Origin: Bactericera cockerelli | Lineage: Eukaryota; Arthropoda; Insecta; Hemiptera; Triozidae | Direction: 5' to 3' | DNA length: 64,000 bases | Assembly (NCBI GenBank): GCA_024516035.1 | Contig: CM044957.1 | Location: 21,678,570-21,742,569, forward strand | In this document: in pieces, positions 23,190 to 34,664 of the stretch | Numbering within the stretch: position 1 is the first letter of the stretch | Layout of the letters: each line of letters opens with the position of its first letter | The notes under the pieces: model-generated | Database searches by the model: none | Told to the model about the DNA's origin: nothing | The model's input: only the letters and a program-made list of their open reading frames with translations | Program-made: the position numbers and the translations under genes

Positions 23190-24749
23190 AGCCAAAATAA
23201 ATAGGGACCACCTAGTAATTTCCTTTGAAACTGATGTAGGAGACCCAGTATTGAAAATATTGGTATAAATATTACTCTACATAAGCTGATCCCAAATCAT
23301 ACAAAATCTACTAATAACAATCAATAATTTAGTTGATATTTGACCTCTTTGAACGGAAGTTCATGATCGCCTGATTTCTAATAAGTTTTTATTCTTGTTG
23401 AATTTCATTCAAAGTTGTTTATTTTGTTCATTTCCCTTATTCATATATATTTTTCGAGTGATTTGAATAAAATGCCGCTTATTCGGCACCATTTGAACGA
23501 ATTAAATGAGCATCGTGCCCTCGCATTACTGGAAAATGGTCTATCGCAAAGGGCAGTGGCAAATTGACTTGGGGTCTCTCGACATGCGATCAAAAATCTA
23601 TGGGATCGATTCCAGGAGACCGGTAGTGTAGCCAAGAGACTTAGTTCAGGAAGAGGTCGCATTACTATAGCTCGTGAGGACCGACTTATCCGCGGAACTG
23701 CCCTGCAGCAGAGGTTCGTATCGGCTCCATCAATACAAAGTCGGTTGGAAGAGTACTCTAACCTTCATGTGAGTACACAAACCATCAGAAACAGACTTGA
23801 GGAAGAAGGGATTCGTTCCAGACGACGAGTCCGGAAGCAGAAACTCAACGCAGGACACCGTGCTCGCAAGTTAAGATTCGCACAGGAACACATGGCATGG
23901 GGTATGGAATAGTGGGGGTGGGTACTGTTCACCGATGAGTGTAAGATTAAATTTGAGAGCGATGATCGACTTGTTAGAATATGGAGAAGAAGAGGAGAGA
24001 GGTTCAATCAGCCATGCATTCATGAATCTGATCGTTTTGGTGGTCCATGTTTAATGGTGTGGGGCGGCATAAACACAACGGGCAAAACCGACCTTGTAAT
24101 CTTCCGAGGGGGTGCGGTTGATTCAGAAGCTTACATTGAAAGTGTCATCAGACATCATGTGAGGCCATTCGCCAACCGTATTGGAGAAAACTTTATCCTC
24201 GTGCAGGACAACGCCCGCTCACACGTGTCCCGCGCAACCAGACAGGTTCTTGAAGAGGCCAATGTTGAAGTCCTGGACTGGCCTGCGATAAGTCCGGACC
24301 TCAATCCCATAGAGCACTTATGGGATTTGCTGAAACGTAAGCTCAAACAGAAAGAGTTGGAGATTACAACTCAAGATCAACTTATCCCGGCGGTGCAGGC
24401 CTGCTGGGATGAGATCACCCAAGAGGACGCCGATAGCCTCATCGAGAGCATGCCGAGGAGGCTGAGGAAGTGTGAGGCAAAGAGAGGTGGACATAAACAC
24501 TATTAAAATATCTGCTGACACATTTTGTTACAGTCATTCGACTCAAAACTGCAATTCTTTTTTTTTTACTCAAACTGAACCTAATAATAAAAAGTGCTTA
24601 AAATTAAGAAAATTGGTTATTTTTTTAAATGAGTTTATTTAATTCAGAGATATAAAATATTTGAGTATATACTCAACATTTGCCTTTAAAAGTTAAATTG
24701 GATTTTTTATTGGACGAAAACTAGGTGGTCCCTATTTATTATGGCGATT
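23190..24749 (+). mobile_element. Tc1-type DNA transposon, nearly complete
   Basis: Short inverted ends, with the strongest part aataaatagggaccacctagt (about 23198-23218) mirrored by actaggtggtccctatttatt (24720-24740), enclose one transposase reading frame. Outer ends are fuzzy (taagcca against tcgccat), so the exact boundary and TA duplication are not certain. Confidence 0.85.
23472..24506 (+). pseudogene. Tc1 transposase, DD34E type, with two nonsense codons
   Basis: One continuous reading frame from ATG 23472 to TAA 24504-24506 (345 codons, a normal length for the family), broken only by TGA at 23565 and TAG at 23910. The order is an N-terminal helix-turn-helix (ALLENGLSQRAVA, SRHAIKNLWDRF), a second DNA-binding region (SIQSRLEEY ... 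IRNRLEEEGI), then the catalytic triad: Asp in LFTDECK, Asp in VQDNARSH and Glu in NPIEHLWD. I count 34 residues between the last two, the Tc1 spacing. The TGA sits where Arg would fit and the TAG where Trp would fit, both explained by single transitions. No frameshift, so death was recent or the reading is partly erroneous. Confidence 0.92.
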
Positions 24750-25006
24750 TGTATTAGTATGTATAGCAAAACTAGTGGGTAGTACAGCATCATGACACTT
24801 CATCATTGTTTGCCTATGTAGTTAATTGATTGGTCGAAGTGCCACCACTTTTTGCGATTCATACTAATAGCTACTTATTTTTTCTCATGAGGTATGAGTG
24901 AACTCTACAAAATAGAAAATCTTCCAATGAACTGCCCTGAAATCCACACCAAAGTCACCTTCCTGCATGCTGTATTTTCTACCCACATGATTACACTGGT
25001 CACTAA
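24750..25006. other. Spacer between the Tc1 element and the MITE
   Basis: AT-rich; contains a short fragment (ctcatgaggtatgagtg, 24886-24902) shared with the S6 SINE at 58862-59035. Nothing else recognised. Confidence 0.35.
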
Positions 25007-25307
25007 TGCTGGGTCCACAGAGGTGCAACATGAATTCACCTTGTTTGGAGGGCTTCTGAACACGAACATGAATGTTTAAAAATTATCCATGAGGATGTCG
25101 AATTCATTCCCCTTCACAAATTCATTGAATGAAGTCTTTGTGTTATAGAATAAATATTTTCAATTTTATTCATAAGAACACGTACCGAAGCAAAACAGAA
25201 TGGATCACTGACGAACACGAACTGCAACACGTTGCTGCAACAGTGTTCCAATTACCACACACATGTTGCAGCAACGTGTTGCATGTTGCACCTGTGTGGA
25301 CCCAGCA
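25007..25307. mobile_element. Harbinger-like MITE with TAA target duplication
   Basis: 301 bp bounded by TGCTGGGTCCACAGAGGTGC and its near-perfect complement ending GGACCCAGCA, with TAA directly repeated outside both ends (25004-25006, 25308-25310). TWA target duplications are typical of PIF/Harbinger. An inner palindrome, gcaacacgttgctgcaac against gttgcagcaacgtgttgc, occupies 25217-25282. No ORF. Confidence 0.8.
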
Positions 25308-25919
25308 TAATACAGTCCACTCTCAATAATTTTGTGAATTTCCATTATTTCCATTCAAAATCTCCCAGAATGGAAATATTGGAAATCTTCTCTGTGGGAC
25401 GTTAAGGAAAAAGAACTATAGTCTATAAGCAGTACACTCCTTTAACGCCAAAATACCTTCAACTCTTGCGTTACGCAATGTGCTTAACAATCCGTCTGGA
25501 AAAAAAGTAGGCAGTAGGATTTACATTTCGCTAGTCTCCGCCGTGATGATGCGGTTGTGACTACCCCGTATTCGAGAAATCCTCCTGAGTTCGGTCTGTG
25601 AGGGTAGAATTTTTTGACAAATTTCTATTTAAATGAAAAATATGGACAAACTTTGTATGTGTCTTAGGGCGAAATGGTAAGAGATAGCAAAAAAATGATG
25701 AGAGATGACCAAGTAAAATTGCTGTATAGTACCAGGAAAATTTTCAAAAGTCTAAAATTCGCAACCGTCCTCAAGTTACGACCTTCATCAAGTATTGCCT
25801 TGAAGGAGAGTCCAATTTTAAGACAGTCAATGTCCTGGAACTTTTCATTAAGATAACCTATATTTTTTATGATTTAGTAACACTGAGGACAAAACAAGCT
25901 TTCACATAATCCATTTTAG
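25308..25919. repeat. Spacer with a repeat shared with 44200-44360
   Basis: 25660-25835 contains gaaatggtaagagatagcaa, then caaccgtcctcaagtt, then aagacagtcaatgtcc, and matches the minus strand of 44190-44360. No gene. 25308-25660 shows nothing beyond a weak SINE S4-like stretch near 25540-25600. Confidence 0.5.
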
Positions 25920-27115
25920 GCCATTATTCTGACGTTTCCGACGAAAATTATAATCTCGCTACTAAATTACTACTAGAAAGATACAATATTCCTGAAATCG
26001 TGATCTCCAAGCTTTAATGAATTAATGAAACTTAAACCTATTTCTATGAAAACTAATGACACAATATGACACATATAACTATTATTCAGAGGTTGAATTA
26101 CGATTGAAGTTATTGGAAAATCACAGCTGTAACTGAGAGCATAATATTTTGCGTGATCATTTGTTTAGTCTATTGTCACCGGAAACTAAAAAGAAATTGG
26201 TCGAGAGCCACAATGTCAATCTTACAGTAAAAAATATTCGTGAGGGAATGAAAAACAAGATTAACTTAGCCCGTATTGTTACAGCTTTTGATCATAACGA
26301 TTCAGGGAGACAAAATTTTCCAACAAATAGATCAATTGAGGTAAGTACAATAGGGAATATATACACTAGGGAGACGTACCAAAATCAACCTAACTATCGT
26401 AACAAACAGTGCGTTCCCACAACTTCGGCACTATTATCAAGAAATTCACTTGGATACAAACGTACGGTTTTACGTCGCGTCGGTGTATTTTTTGTGATAG
26501 TGATGGTCATAAAAATTACGATTGCAGTAAGTACCTATGTAACGTTTCAAGAACTTAGGTCCGGGATGTCTGATCGTTGCTACGTGTGTCTGAGTAAGTC
26601 TCACGTATATAGCCAATGTCCAGTGAAACAGAAAATTAAATATTATAATAATAATGTAATAATTCGATTCCAAGGTATGACAAATAATAATTTTACCTTT
26701 AATAAAAGCCAAATTCAAGACTCAAATCCTGCTTATGGTAAGTACACATGAAACATCTCGATCTTCACCGCCTGCTGATATAAACCGTCATCGGAACGTA
26801 CAGAGTAAGACTTTTTTTAGCTATTAATAACGAGCAGAGTAGGTACTATAAATGAAAAAAGTTGTGTGGGTAATGTATACTTACAAACAGCTACTGTAAA
26901 AATTGTAAACGAACGACCTGCTCCAGCAGAGTTAAAGCGCCTAAAAGAAAAAAAAATGTAAACCCTCGGACCAAAGAGTTAAAAATGTACGCCCGGTGTT
27001 AGACAGCGGGGCGACGAGTAGTTATATTTCTCAAGATTTATTTGATTTTCTTGGGTTTAAGAAGGACTACACTCAACATGTAAATGTTTATACTTTTGGT
27101 CAAAGTGCATTTAAG
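25920..27115 (+). pseudogene. Decayed BEL/Pao-type retrotransposon gag and protease
   Basis: Fragments in several frames follow BEL/Pao order. At about 25925-26015 the text reads like the gag segment before the zinc knuckles (NYNLATKLLLERYNIPEI). Two zinc knuckles of form CX2CX4HX4C follow in different frames, at 26484-26525 (CIFCDSDGHKNYDC) and 26578-26619 (CYVCLSKSHVYSQC), so there is a frameshift between them. At 26990-27110 an aspartic protease start is seen (RPVLDSGATSSYIS), with the catalytic Asp at 27002-27004. Stops at several points make it non-functional. No LTR was found. Sequence after 27115 belongs to a different element. Confidence 0.7.
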
Positions 27116-27591
27116 CTCCAAAACCAGCAACTCGGTAGGATCAGCGTTTTTAGACTACCAAAATAAAAATCAAGGTCAATATAAACTTCATAAATTTGCC
27201 AGCATATCTTCGGCCGAAGCCTTTACTATTCTACAAGCACTTAAATACATATGTAGGTACAGACTACAGACAATAGGGAAAGAAGAAATCATTATTATTT
27301 CGGATAGAAAAAAACTGGAAAAATTATTTAACACAAGCAAATCAAATAAAAACGTTGATCACATTATCTTGGAAATCCTACAGGAGATAGATATTCCACT
27401 TGTCAAAGAACAACATCAATGTCACATTCGTCTGGGTCCGCGGTCACTTGAGCATCTGGGGTAATGATGCTGTGGACCTTCTGGCCAAACAGGCAGCCAG
27501 CAATCTAGAGCCCCCTCTTTCTTTCCCTGGCCTGAAGCCTGTCACAGATTTTGAATCTTCATATCTACTTAGAGAAGGTTATTGTTATTGA
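27116..27591 (+). pseudogene. LINE RNase H domain fragment, frameshifted
   Basis: The reading frame from about 27117 gives NSVGSAFLDYQNK, SISSAEAFTILQAL and IIISD; near 27410 it shifts by one base and continues as NVTFVWVRGHLSIWGNDAVD then LLAKQA. These are the RNase H blocks of I-clade-like non-LTR retrotransposons (acidic residues in AEA, SD and NDAVD). It abuts the BEL/Pao protease remnant without a visible boundary motif. Confidence 0.75.
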
Positions 27592-27819
27592 TTTGACAAA
27601 ATTAGACCAACACCAAATGCTATAACACATCTCCACACTTTAATGTTGCAACTCCCATGTTTCACTATCAGAAGTAAATCCTGTGATTTTAGAGTTTCTC
27701 CTTCCCTCTTCCAGTATGCTAGTTAACTCATACTAGATTTGGTTTCGAACATGTATCTCGTTAACTGTAAGTCGTAGACTCTTGAAAGGCGACTTTTGAG
27801 GACCAAAAAAACAGTTTTA

Positions 27820-28027
27820 CGTGTATTTTGCCCATGTCATAAATTAAAGGTGGACAATTGCTGGACAATCTGTATAAAACGAGGTCAAAGAAAATTGGTT
27901 GAAATCAAAAAAATATTCAGAATCGATACTAGAAAGAAGCTAAATTTTTATTAGCTTCTTTCTAGAAGTGGAACCAAGTGGAAACCATTCACGGAGAAGT
28001 ATTGTGTCCATAATTGGCAGTGTAATT
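27820..28027 (+). repeat. Decayed MITE ending GTCCATAATTGGCAGTG
   Basis: The 3' end (gaagtattgtgtccataatt, ggcagtgta) matches 2530-2552 and 47030-47061. An inner hairpin, agaaagaagctaa ... ttagcttctttct, lies at 27929-27964. Confidence 0.55.
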
Positions 28028-28333
28028 TTGTTTCAAAATAACATACTCTATAGAATTATGAGGCAAGGACTCATGAACCTGTTAGTAAATTTCACATAGG
28101 TTGTTCATAAATTTAAAAACTGGAACAGGTAATTAGGAACACCTGAAAAGTGGATAGCGTTGAGTAGCTTCTGCTGAATACTCTGAATAGAAATATTAAA
28201 CTGTTTTCTATGTTAGATATGACAAGTTGAGTGGATTGAAAAATGGAAAATAATTTTTTTTGTACAATAGTGGTTTTATTCCGTGTTGTGGAAGGTAGAA
28301 TTTAAAAGAGGTTTGTGATATCCTATATTTTAC

Positions 28334-28376
28334 ACTAGCGGGCTATGCACGCACACACGGGCACACACACACACAC
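28334..28376 (-). repeat. Helitron-like terminus next to a CA microsatellite
   Basis: actagcgggctatgcacgca is the reverse complement of a gcccgCTAGt 3' end, followed at once by (ca)n. Same arrangement as at 7858 and 34666. Confidence 0.5.
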
Positions 28377-28810
28377 GTCCTCTTTGTCTAACATTTTTTT
28401 ATCATGTCCTTGAAAGTTTGAGGATCTATATTGCTTGCATAATCATCACATTTCATATTTTCTTTTTTCTCATCCTGTAGAATTAGACAGCGGCGCGTCT
28501 CAGGCCAGAAAGTTTATTATTTTCTTTATGAAGAAATTTCACAAATAATTGAACTTGCAAATTATTTGCATAAAATTTATAGTTTTGCTGAATATCCTCA
28601 AACTTCTCGGTTCATTCACTGCATTGAATATCAAGTTCCTGGTTAATTTTCCGCTGAACCAATTCTTGCTTATTATTGACATCATTTATAGTTTCGCATC
28701 CCTGCTCTCGGTCATTATTCTGAGATGAGGGTATATTGATATCTTGAACATTTTGGACCTCGGCCCCAATTTACCGGTATTTACCGGCGACCCGCTTTGA
28801 CTAACTATCA

Positions 28811-29170
28811 TTAGAAAAAATACAGGCAAGATTTGTAAGGCATGCATTTAATAAAGAAAATAACTTCTATACCCTTTATCCTAACTATATCGAATATAAC
28901 CTACTCATAGACCACTTAGGTCTGAGCTCCCTTGAGGATAGGAGGAAAGAAGTACAGTTAAAATTCCTGCAAAACATACTAAGAGGGTCTATTAATCATG
29001 TCTATGTAAATGAGAGGTTGCGTTTTAGAGAAGCAGACCCCAGGCTTAGATCTCTAAGTGCAAAGAAACTACAAATGTCTAATAGGAGGGAAACCTACAT
29101 GTTCAAATCTCCTATTGTCCACGCAACATCACTGTACAATGAGCTAGAGATCCATGCTGTTTTTACCTAA
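28811..29170 (+). pseudogene. LINE reverse transcriptase C-terminal fragment
   Basis: Open for ~118 codons to TAA at 29168, reading ARFVRHAFNK, LGLSSLEDRRKEVQLKFLQN, then RFREADPRLRS and TSLYNEL. This is the pattern after the polymerase core in arthropod Jockey-like LINEs (two short helices with RR, then an aromatic/Arg-rich tail). No upstream polymerase motifs are in frame; 5'-truncated. Confidence 0.7.
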
Positions 29171-29270
29171 CTGAATGTTACCCTGTACTTTGCAACGGGA
29201 TATTATTTACCATGATGATGCTCGCTAATGCCCTGAACAGATGTTCTCCTTTCTTTAGTCATTTCGTTTT

Positions 29271-29303
<33 letters not shown>

Positions 29304-30015
29304 GGGGTTTAACGTCGCTTTCAACTGCCATGGTCATATCACATTTTTGTTTTTTTAATATTCTTTTTTTTCCTCTATTTTCTTTTCTTTTGTACCAAAT
29401 TTTGTCAGTTATTGCTGGAGATTATGGTTTCGGGTAATAATACTTTTCCAGTGTAGACATATTATATATTATATGTAAAAAAATAAAAAAAAATAATCGA
29501 AATTCAAATTTATTCAACCTTCCAAAAGTTATAACCAATTTTCTTTCACTTTTTCCCCCAATGGCCGCCCCTGAAAGAGTGATGGACAAGCTATTCACTT
29601 TAAAAGAAAACTGACATTTTGTATTGAGAGTGAATTTTTTATCCCGTCTCAATAGCTCAAACAGTTAAGGCGTGATTAAAAATATTTGATATTTTTTTTT
29701 TTTCAACTTTAGGGGCGTGCCACTCCTTTAGAAGCATTTTTGAAACTTTTATTATAGAGTTCACCCCCCAAAAATGGTTCATAATATATGTGGTTAATGG
29801 ATTGACCTACTTTTTTTAATCACCCTGTATGGGCTTTGCACTCGTGTTGAAAAACATGCGTGTGTGTGCGTGTTCCATGCGAAGTGCGGTGTAACATCTT
29901 GTTAGGTATTAAACGAAGAAAACTACCCCGTTGTGGAGTACGGGTTGACGGCTAGTTGGCTGTAAATAATATCCCGTTGCAAAGTACAGGGTAACATTCA
30001 GTTAGATAAAAACGT
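29171..30015. other. AT-rich spacer with poly-T and a dispersed repeat
   Basis: Holds a poly-T tract (29272-29299), a SINE S4-tail word (ggggtttaacgtcgctttca, about 29303-29322), and at 29700-29832 the second copy of the repeat at 2560-2697. No gene. Confidence 0.45.
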
Positions 30016-30178
30016 AAAAAATAAACTGGTGTGATACCACACGACTTTCCTTATCACTCAAAAAGAAGTCTAATTCCGTCACTGGTGAATCAATGGAAAC
30101 AGTTGGCAATTTTTAGCCAATTGTCAAATTTGTAATCAGCTCCTCAAAATCAATGGATTTGATATGTCATAAACAGTA
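30016..30178 (-). repeat. R600 copy, left part (interrupted)
   Basis: ataaactggtgtgataccac, acgactttccttatcact and ggatttgatatgtcataaa match the complement of the 3' end of the 10592-11215 copy. It stops at the TA where the 2.4 kb element begins and resumes at about 32945. Confidence 0.7.
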
Positions 30179-32605
30179 GGGTGGAGCGATGTTTCTACTT
30201 TTTAATGGAATAGTGAAAAAAAGTTGTCTATTGGCGAGAAACTTCCAAATCTGTCATTAATTTTTTTCTAAAAAATCGGGAAGATGCGCCCCGAGCCCCG
30301 CCCACTTTTGCAAAATTGTCATTTATAGACACTTTTCCTATGAATTTTCTAATTTTTTTAGTAATACTTTTTGAAATGGAATAGTTGTAAATGTTTACTT
30401 AAAAGAATGATCCATCATTATAAAAATAAAAAATAGTCAATTTTAAATGGTAAGTCCCGCCCCAAATTTGTCCAAATCCAACAAAATTTTCTAAAATCAG
30501 CAAAAAAGACACATATCTGCCGAATTTTCTAATTTTTCTGGGACATTTTTCCGGAACAGAATAGTATTTAAATACAAAAACATACTATCCTCGTTTACTT
30601 GGATTAAAAAGTTTTATAAAATTTACACGTTAAGTACCGCCCGAGCTGCACCAAGACCGCCTAATATTCTAGTAATAAATAGCTCTCTCTAGGCTCTCTA
30701 CTAAGAGGATGGGCTCATGTACTGTGGTACACTCAAGTATACTATCCTCTGTTTCTTATAATGACTCATCATAGAAATAGAATCCTTTACAAATATGATG
30801 ATTCATCTCCATCAATGCCACAAAAAGGTCTTAAATATTAGAAACAAAGAAAACAAGATTTTGGTAGAAATCCGTGGGTTTTATGCCTACCACAACTCAG
30901 TCGACAGAAAGCACGGAGTGTTATCTGATAAACGATTTGTACGATTTTTTTTCTCTCGAAATAATTAATATCAGTGTATTAAGATTCGAAAATGTTATCA
31001 CGTTTAACAAGAAACAGTTCGTAGTACATTGACATTGACTACATTCATATTAAAGGTGTATGGTCCAATGTGGTTTTCAATTAAAAATAGATCATGTTGT
31101 TTCGATGGACCCAAACATTCAACGAAGAAAGTATCTTGATGAAAGTGTAAAGAAAATAGTAGATCCTGTTGTTCAGAGAAACGCCTTCTACGCGCATCCT
31201 GAAAACTTGCTGTTGATTATGCTGGCAGATAACAGCAAAGTTCAAAGGGAAATTGCATACAGAATAATTAAAAAATCACGTGAAGAAAACAGGTTCCCTG
31301 ATGTTAGAAAAGTCACTGTAGCAACATCCTACAGCAGTTTAATATAGTGGCACGAAGTTCCTGTGGCTGAGCCCCCTTATAAGAGACATCAGTATCGAAG
31401 ATCTGGCCAACATTGTTGAAAACAACAACATCAAAAACTTTATTCCAGATGTGCCCTGCCACACACAGTGCGTCGCAAGGTACATCAAACTTGTGACAAA
31501 TGCATCAAGCACTGTGATTGGTTATGAAGCCAGAGATGGTTTGATAAGGAATCAAATTGGATCCAGAAAAATGATTCCAGTGTTTCGTACAAAACAGGAC
31601 TTTGCCTGAATAATAAATAAAATTAGCAAATTTTTAGTTAGAAATGTCCGAATCGGTTTTGAAAAATTGAAGTTTTTTTTTTTAAAAAAGAAAGGTACTT
31701 TCCAATGTCAATACGTAATTTGTAATCTTTCAAATTTACTTTGTATAACTTTATACCTCCTACCTACCTTTATTAACTATTTATGTTTCATTTTAATTAT
31801 ACATAATATGAAGAAAATGTTCCGTTCATCAATATATTGTTCTAATTCATTGTAATAACTTGGGTGTTTTACCCATGTAGCATATAAAAATATACTAATG
31901 AATTCACCAACTTGGGGCGACACTAAGAATGTGATATATGAGTCAATTTTTGTTACAAGTGTACGAAAAGAGTATAAAGTAGTACTTCAGTAATATTGTG
32001 TCCTGTAAAAGTACCATGGAAAAATGAAAAAAAATCTGTGTGTACCACAGTACATGAGCCCATCCTCTTAGTAGAGAGCCTAGAGAGAGCTATTTATTAC
32101 TAGAATATTAGGCGGTCTTGGTGCAGCTCGGGGCGGTACTTAACGTGTAAATTTTATAAAACTTTTTAATCCAAGTAAACGAGGATAGTATGTTTTTGTA
32201 TTTAAATACTATTCTGTTCCGGAAAAATGTCCCAGAAAAATTAGAAAATTCGGCAGATATGTGTCTTTTTTGCTGATTTTAGAAAATTTTGTTGGATTTG
32301 GACAAATTTGGGGCGGGACTTACCATTTAAAATTGACTATTTTTTATTTTTATAATGATGGATCATTCTATTAAGTAAACACTTACAACTATTCCATTTC
32401 AAAAAATATTACTAAAAAAATTAGAAAATTCATAGGAAAAGTGTCTATAAATGACAATTTTGCAAAAGTGGGCGGGGCTCGGGGCGCATCTTCCCGATTT
32501 TTTAGAAAAAAATTAATGACAGATTTGGAAGTTTCTCGCCAATAGACAACTTTTTTTCACTATTCCATTAAAAAATAAAAATAAAAGTGCGATTTCGCTC
32601 CACCC
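30179..32605. mobile_element. 2.4 kb DNA transposon with ~555 bp terminal inverted repeats
   Basis: Left arm 30179-30732 and right arm 32039-32605 are inverted copies across their whole length, from gggtggagcga at the ends to ggctcatgtactgtggtaca inside. TA lies outside both ends (30177-30178, 32606-32607), so the duplication is TA or the end is TAGGGTGGAGCG. The middle carries a decayed ORF (31060-31619). It is inserted in an R600 repeat. I could not assign a superfamily. Confidence 0.85.
31060..31619 (+). pseudogene. Unassigned ORF inside the long-TIR element, decayed
   Basis: ATG 31060 opens 95 codons (AHPENLLLIMLADNSKVQRE, YRIIKKSREENRFPDVRK) to TAG at 31345. The same frame goes on for about 12 codons, then a one-base shift near 31370 gives a further ~80 codons: IEDLANIVENNNIKNFIPDV, PCHTQCVARYIKLVTNASST, EARDGLIRNQIGSRKM, ending TGA at 31617. 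The blocks HPENLLL and PCHTQ...KLVT.AS...RDG.IR...SR look like a real conserved protein, and I have the impression that similar text recurs in arthropod genomes, but I cannot name the family. No DDE triad is evident in what remains. It may be a non-catalytic accessory or the C-terminal part of a transposase. A restored gene is not given. Confidence 0.55.
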
Positions 32606-32611
32606 TAATAA

Positions 32612-32925
32612 ACAGCCTCCGTGGCGTGATGGTTGAGACCACTGTCCGTAGTCCAGAGATACCGAATCCGATTCCCCGGTTGGGGCAGACTTTTCGAAGA
32701 AAATTCTGTTACTTCCAAACACGTGACGCTGGCATTTCAGGCCCTACCCAGGCTGGATGAGGTTAATGTGGGTAGCTGGTACGATTCCCAGCGAATGGAA
32801 GGTAAAACCCCCGTCTTGACTATCTATCTCATTCAGTACGTTAAAACCAAATAGAATCAACTGGTCACAATAGATCTAATTAGGTCACAGTGTTAATCTA
32901 ATTAGGTCACTGAAAAACCCTGCAA
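32612..32925 (+). repeat. tRNA-derived SINE, family S4
   Basis: gcctccgtggcgtgatggttg head, agacttttcgaagaaaattc and gtagctggtacgattcccag body, ending in aatagaatcaactgg. It starts within a few bases of the right end of the long-TIR element. Confidence 0.7.
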
Positions 32926-32944
32926 CCCAGGTCAGATAATAAAA

Positions 32945-33440
32945 AAATATGTCATATACCCTATCTAAGATGATTAAATAAAAAGTTTGTCCAAGCGTGT
33001 CCAAGCAAAGTTTAAAAAGTTTTTCTCGATATCTTGAACAAATAGTTCAAGATATCGAGAAAAAAAAAATTATCAGAGTAAACCCCAATATTTTTAAAAA
33101 GAAAATGTTGTTCTCTCACTTTTTTGTGTTTTTAACCAATTAAGTGGAACGGCCATGGCAGCCGATTGGCTGTTCCTTTGAATCGGTTGAGTGCGGCCGA
33201 TTTCAACCAAAAGTTTCGTGGTTCGTGTGGTATATAAAATAAACTTACAAACCAAATTTCAAGTCTAGCACTTACTGTTCTCGAGATATCGTGTTCACGG
33301 ACCAGAGGACCAATGGCCTAAAACAACTTTTTTTGGTATCCTGAGGCTATGATTCGTCCAGAAATGTGAAAAACTGGGTAGGGCAATTTTCGACATATAC
33401 AATACTTTCCTCATTATAGGATAAGGAAAGTAAAAAGAGT
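32945..33440 (-). repeat. R600 copy, right part
   Basis: Continues the copy started at 30016: atatgtcatataccctatct, then ttctcgagatatcgtgttca, then tgattcgtccagaaatgtg, closing aggataaggaaagtaaaa. Together with 30016-30178 it makes one element that received the long-TIR transposon and the SINE. Confidence 0.7.
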
Positions 33441-33559
33441 TATGACTTGGGACAGACGGTGTACGGGGTAACGAGCTCGTTCATGATTTTTTTTATTATT
33501 ATTATGGAGAAACAGTGAGGTATATAGTTCCTAGCACTTGTTTTTCACAATTGCGCAAG

Positions 33560-34172
33560 TAAATAAACTGGTGTGAACATCACACAACTTTCCTTGTACT
33601 TCCAAGAGAAGTTATAATCCGCCCATGGTCATTTTTACGAATTTTTAAAATTTCATTTTGGTAAGAAGAGTTGAATTAATAATAAATGTGGACAAACACT
33701 GGTGACTGAAGGATAAGAGTTAGCGAACATTAATGACAAATTCGTATTCTGCTACTCAGATATAATGGATTTGATTTGTCTATCTAGGATGAAAAAAAAA
33801 GTTAGACCAAGCAACCCCCTAAAATACCAGTTATTTGGGGATAGGTTACAAAAAGTTGTAGATACCAAAGAAAAGATAAAAGTAAAACCCCATTATTTTT
33901 ATGGATATTTCTAAAGAAACCCTTTTTCTCAAAAAAGGTTTATATGTCTTACTATTAGCCAGGCGCCGTCGAATGGCGGTCAAAATACCGCCACCGGCGG
34001 CATCGATTTCAACGAAACATTTCAAGTCTAGTTTATACTTTTCTTGAGATATTTTCTATAAAAAGAGACACATTACCAATGACTTTAAAACGTGTTTGAC
34101 ACTAAAAACTAACTATCGAAAATTGATGGTGATTACATTACTTTTCTTTCTATAGGATAAAGGAAGTAAAAA
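33560..34172 (-). repeat. R600 copy
   Basis: Starts aataaactggtgtgaacatc and ends taggataaaggaaagtaaaa. Diverged from the other copies in the middle; no ORF. Confidence 0.6.
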
Positions 34173-34664
34173 GCAATTGATGTTCAATGTTTGTTCAGGC
34201 TCAACATCCAATACATTTCAGTAAGCAGAAGCTAACCAAATCTGACTGATGAATCTCACTTGTCTTTTGAAATATTATTGAACGACTTACGTAAGTTATC
34301 TGAGTTCTTGAGAACATAAAACAAGTTTCCTTTTAAACTGCGGAAAATTTCATATTATTTGATTACATAACACAATGATTAAATTTCATCGCTCTACGAC
34401 TTGCCATTTTGACATAATTAGTATACCAGACCTACTCACATATACACAGAATACACTGACTCTCTCTCTCTCTCTCTCTATTTACATACTACATCCTATT
34501 ACTATTTTATTAATGTAAATTTACCTATTATTCTTTGATTAAATATCACATGATGAGGTTTCATTTTCATTTCATCAGATTATATCAATAGAAAATCAAA
34601 AGAGAAAATGAGAGAGGATCACCACAGATTTATTAACTTAGCGGATATGTTTATTATTGTAAGA
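34173..34664. other. AT-rich intergenic DNA
   Basis: Contains a short (ct)n tract at 34461-34480. No gene or named repeat recognised. Confidence 0.4.
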
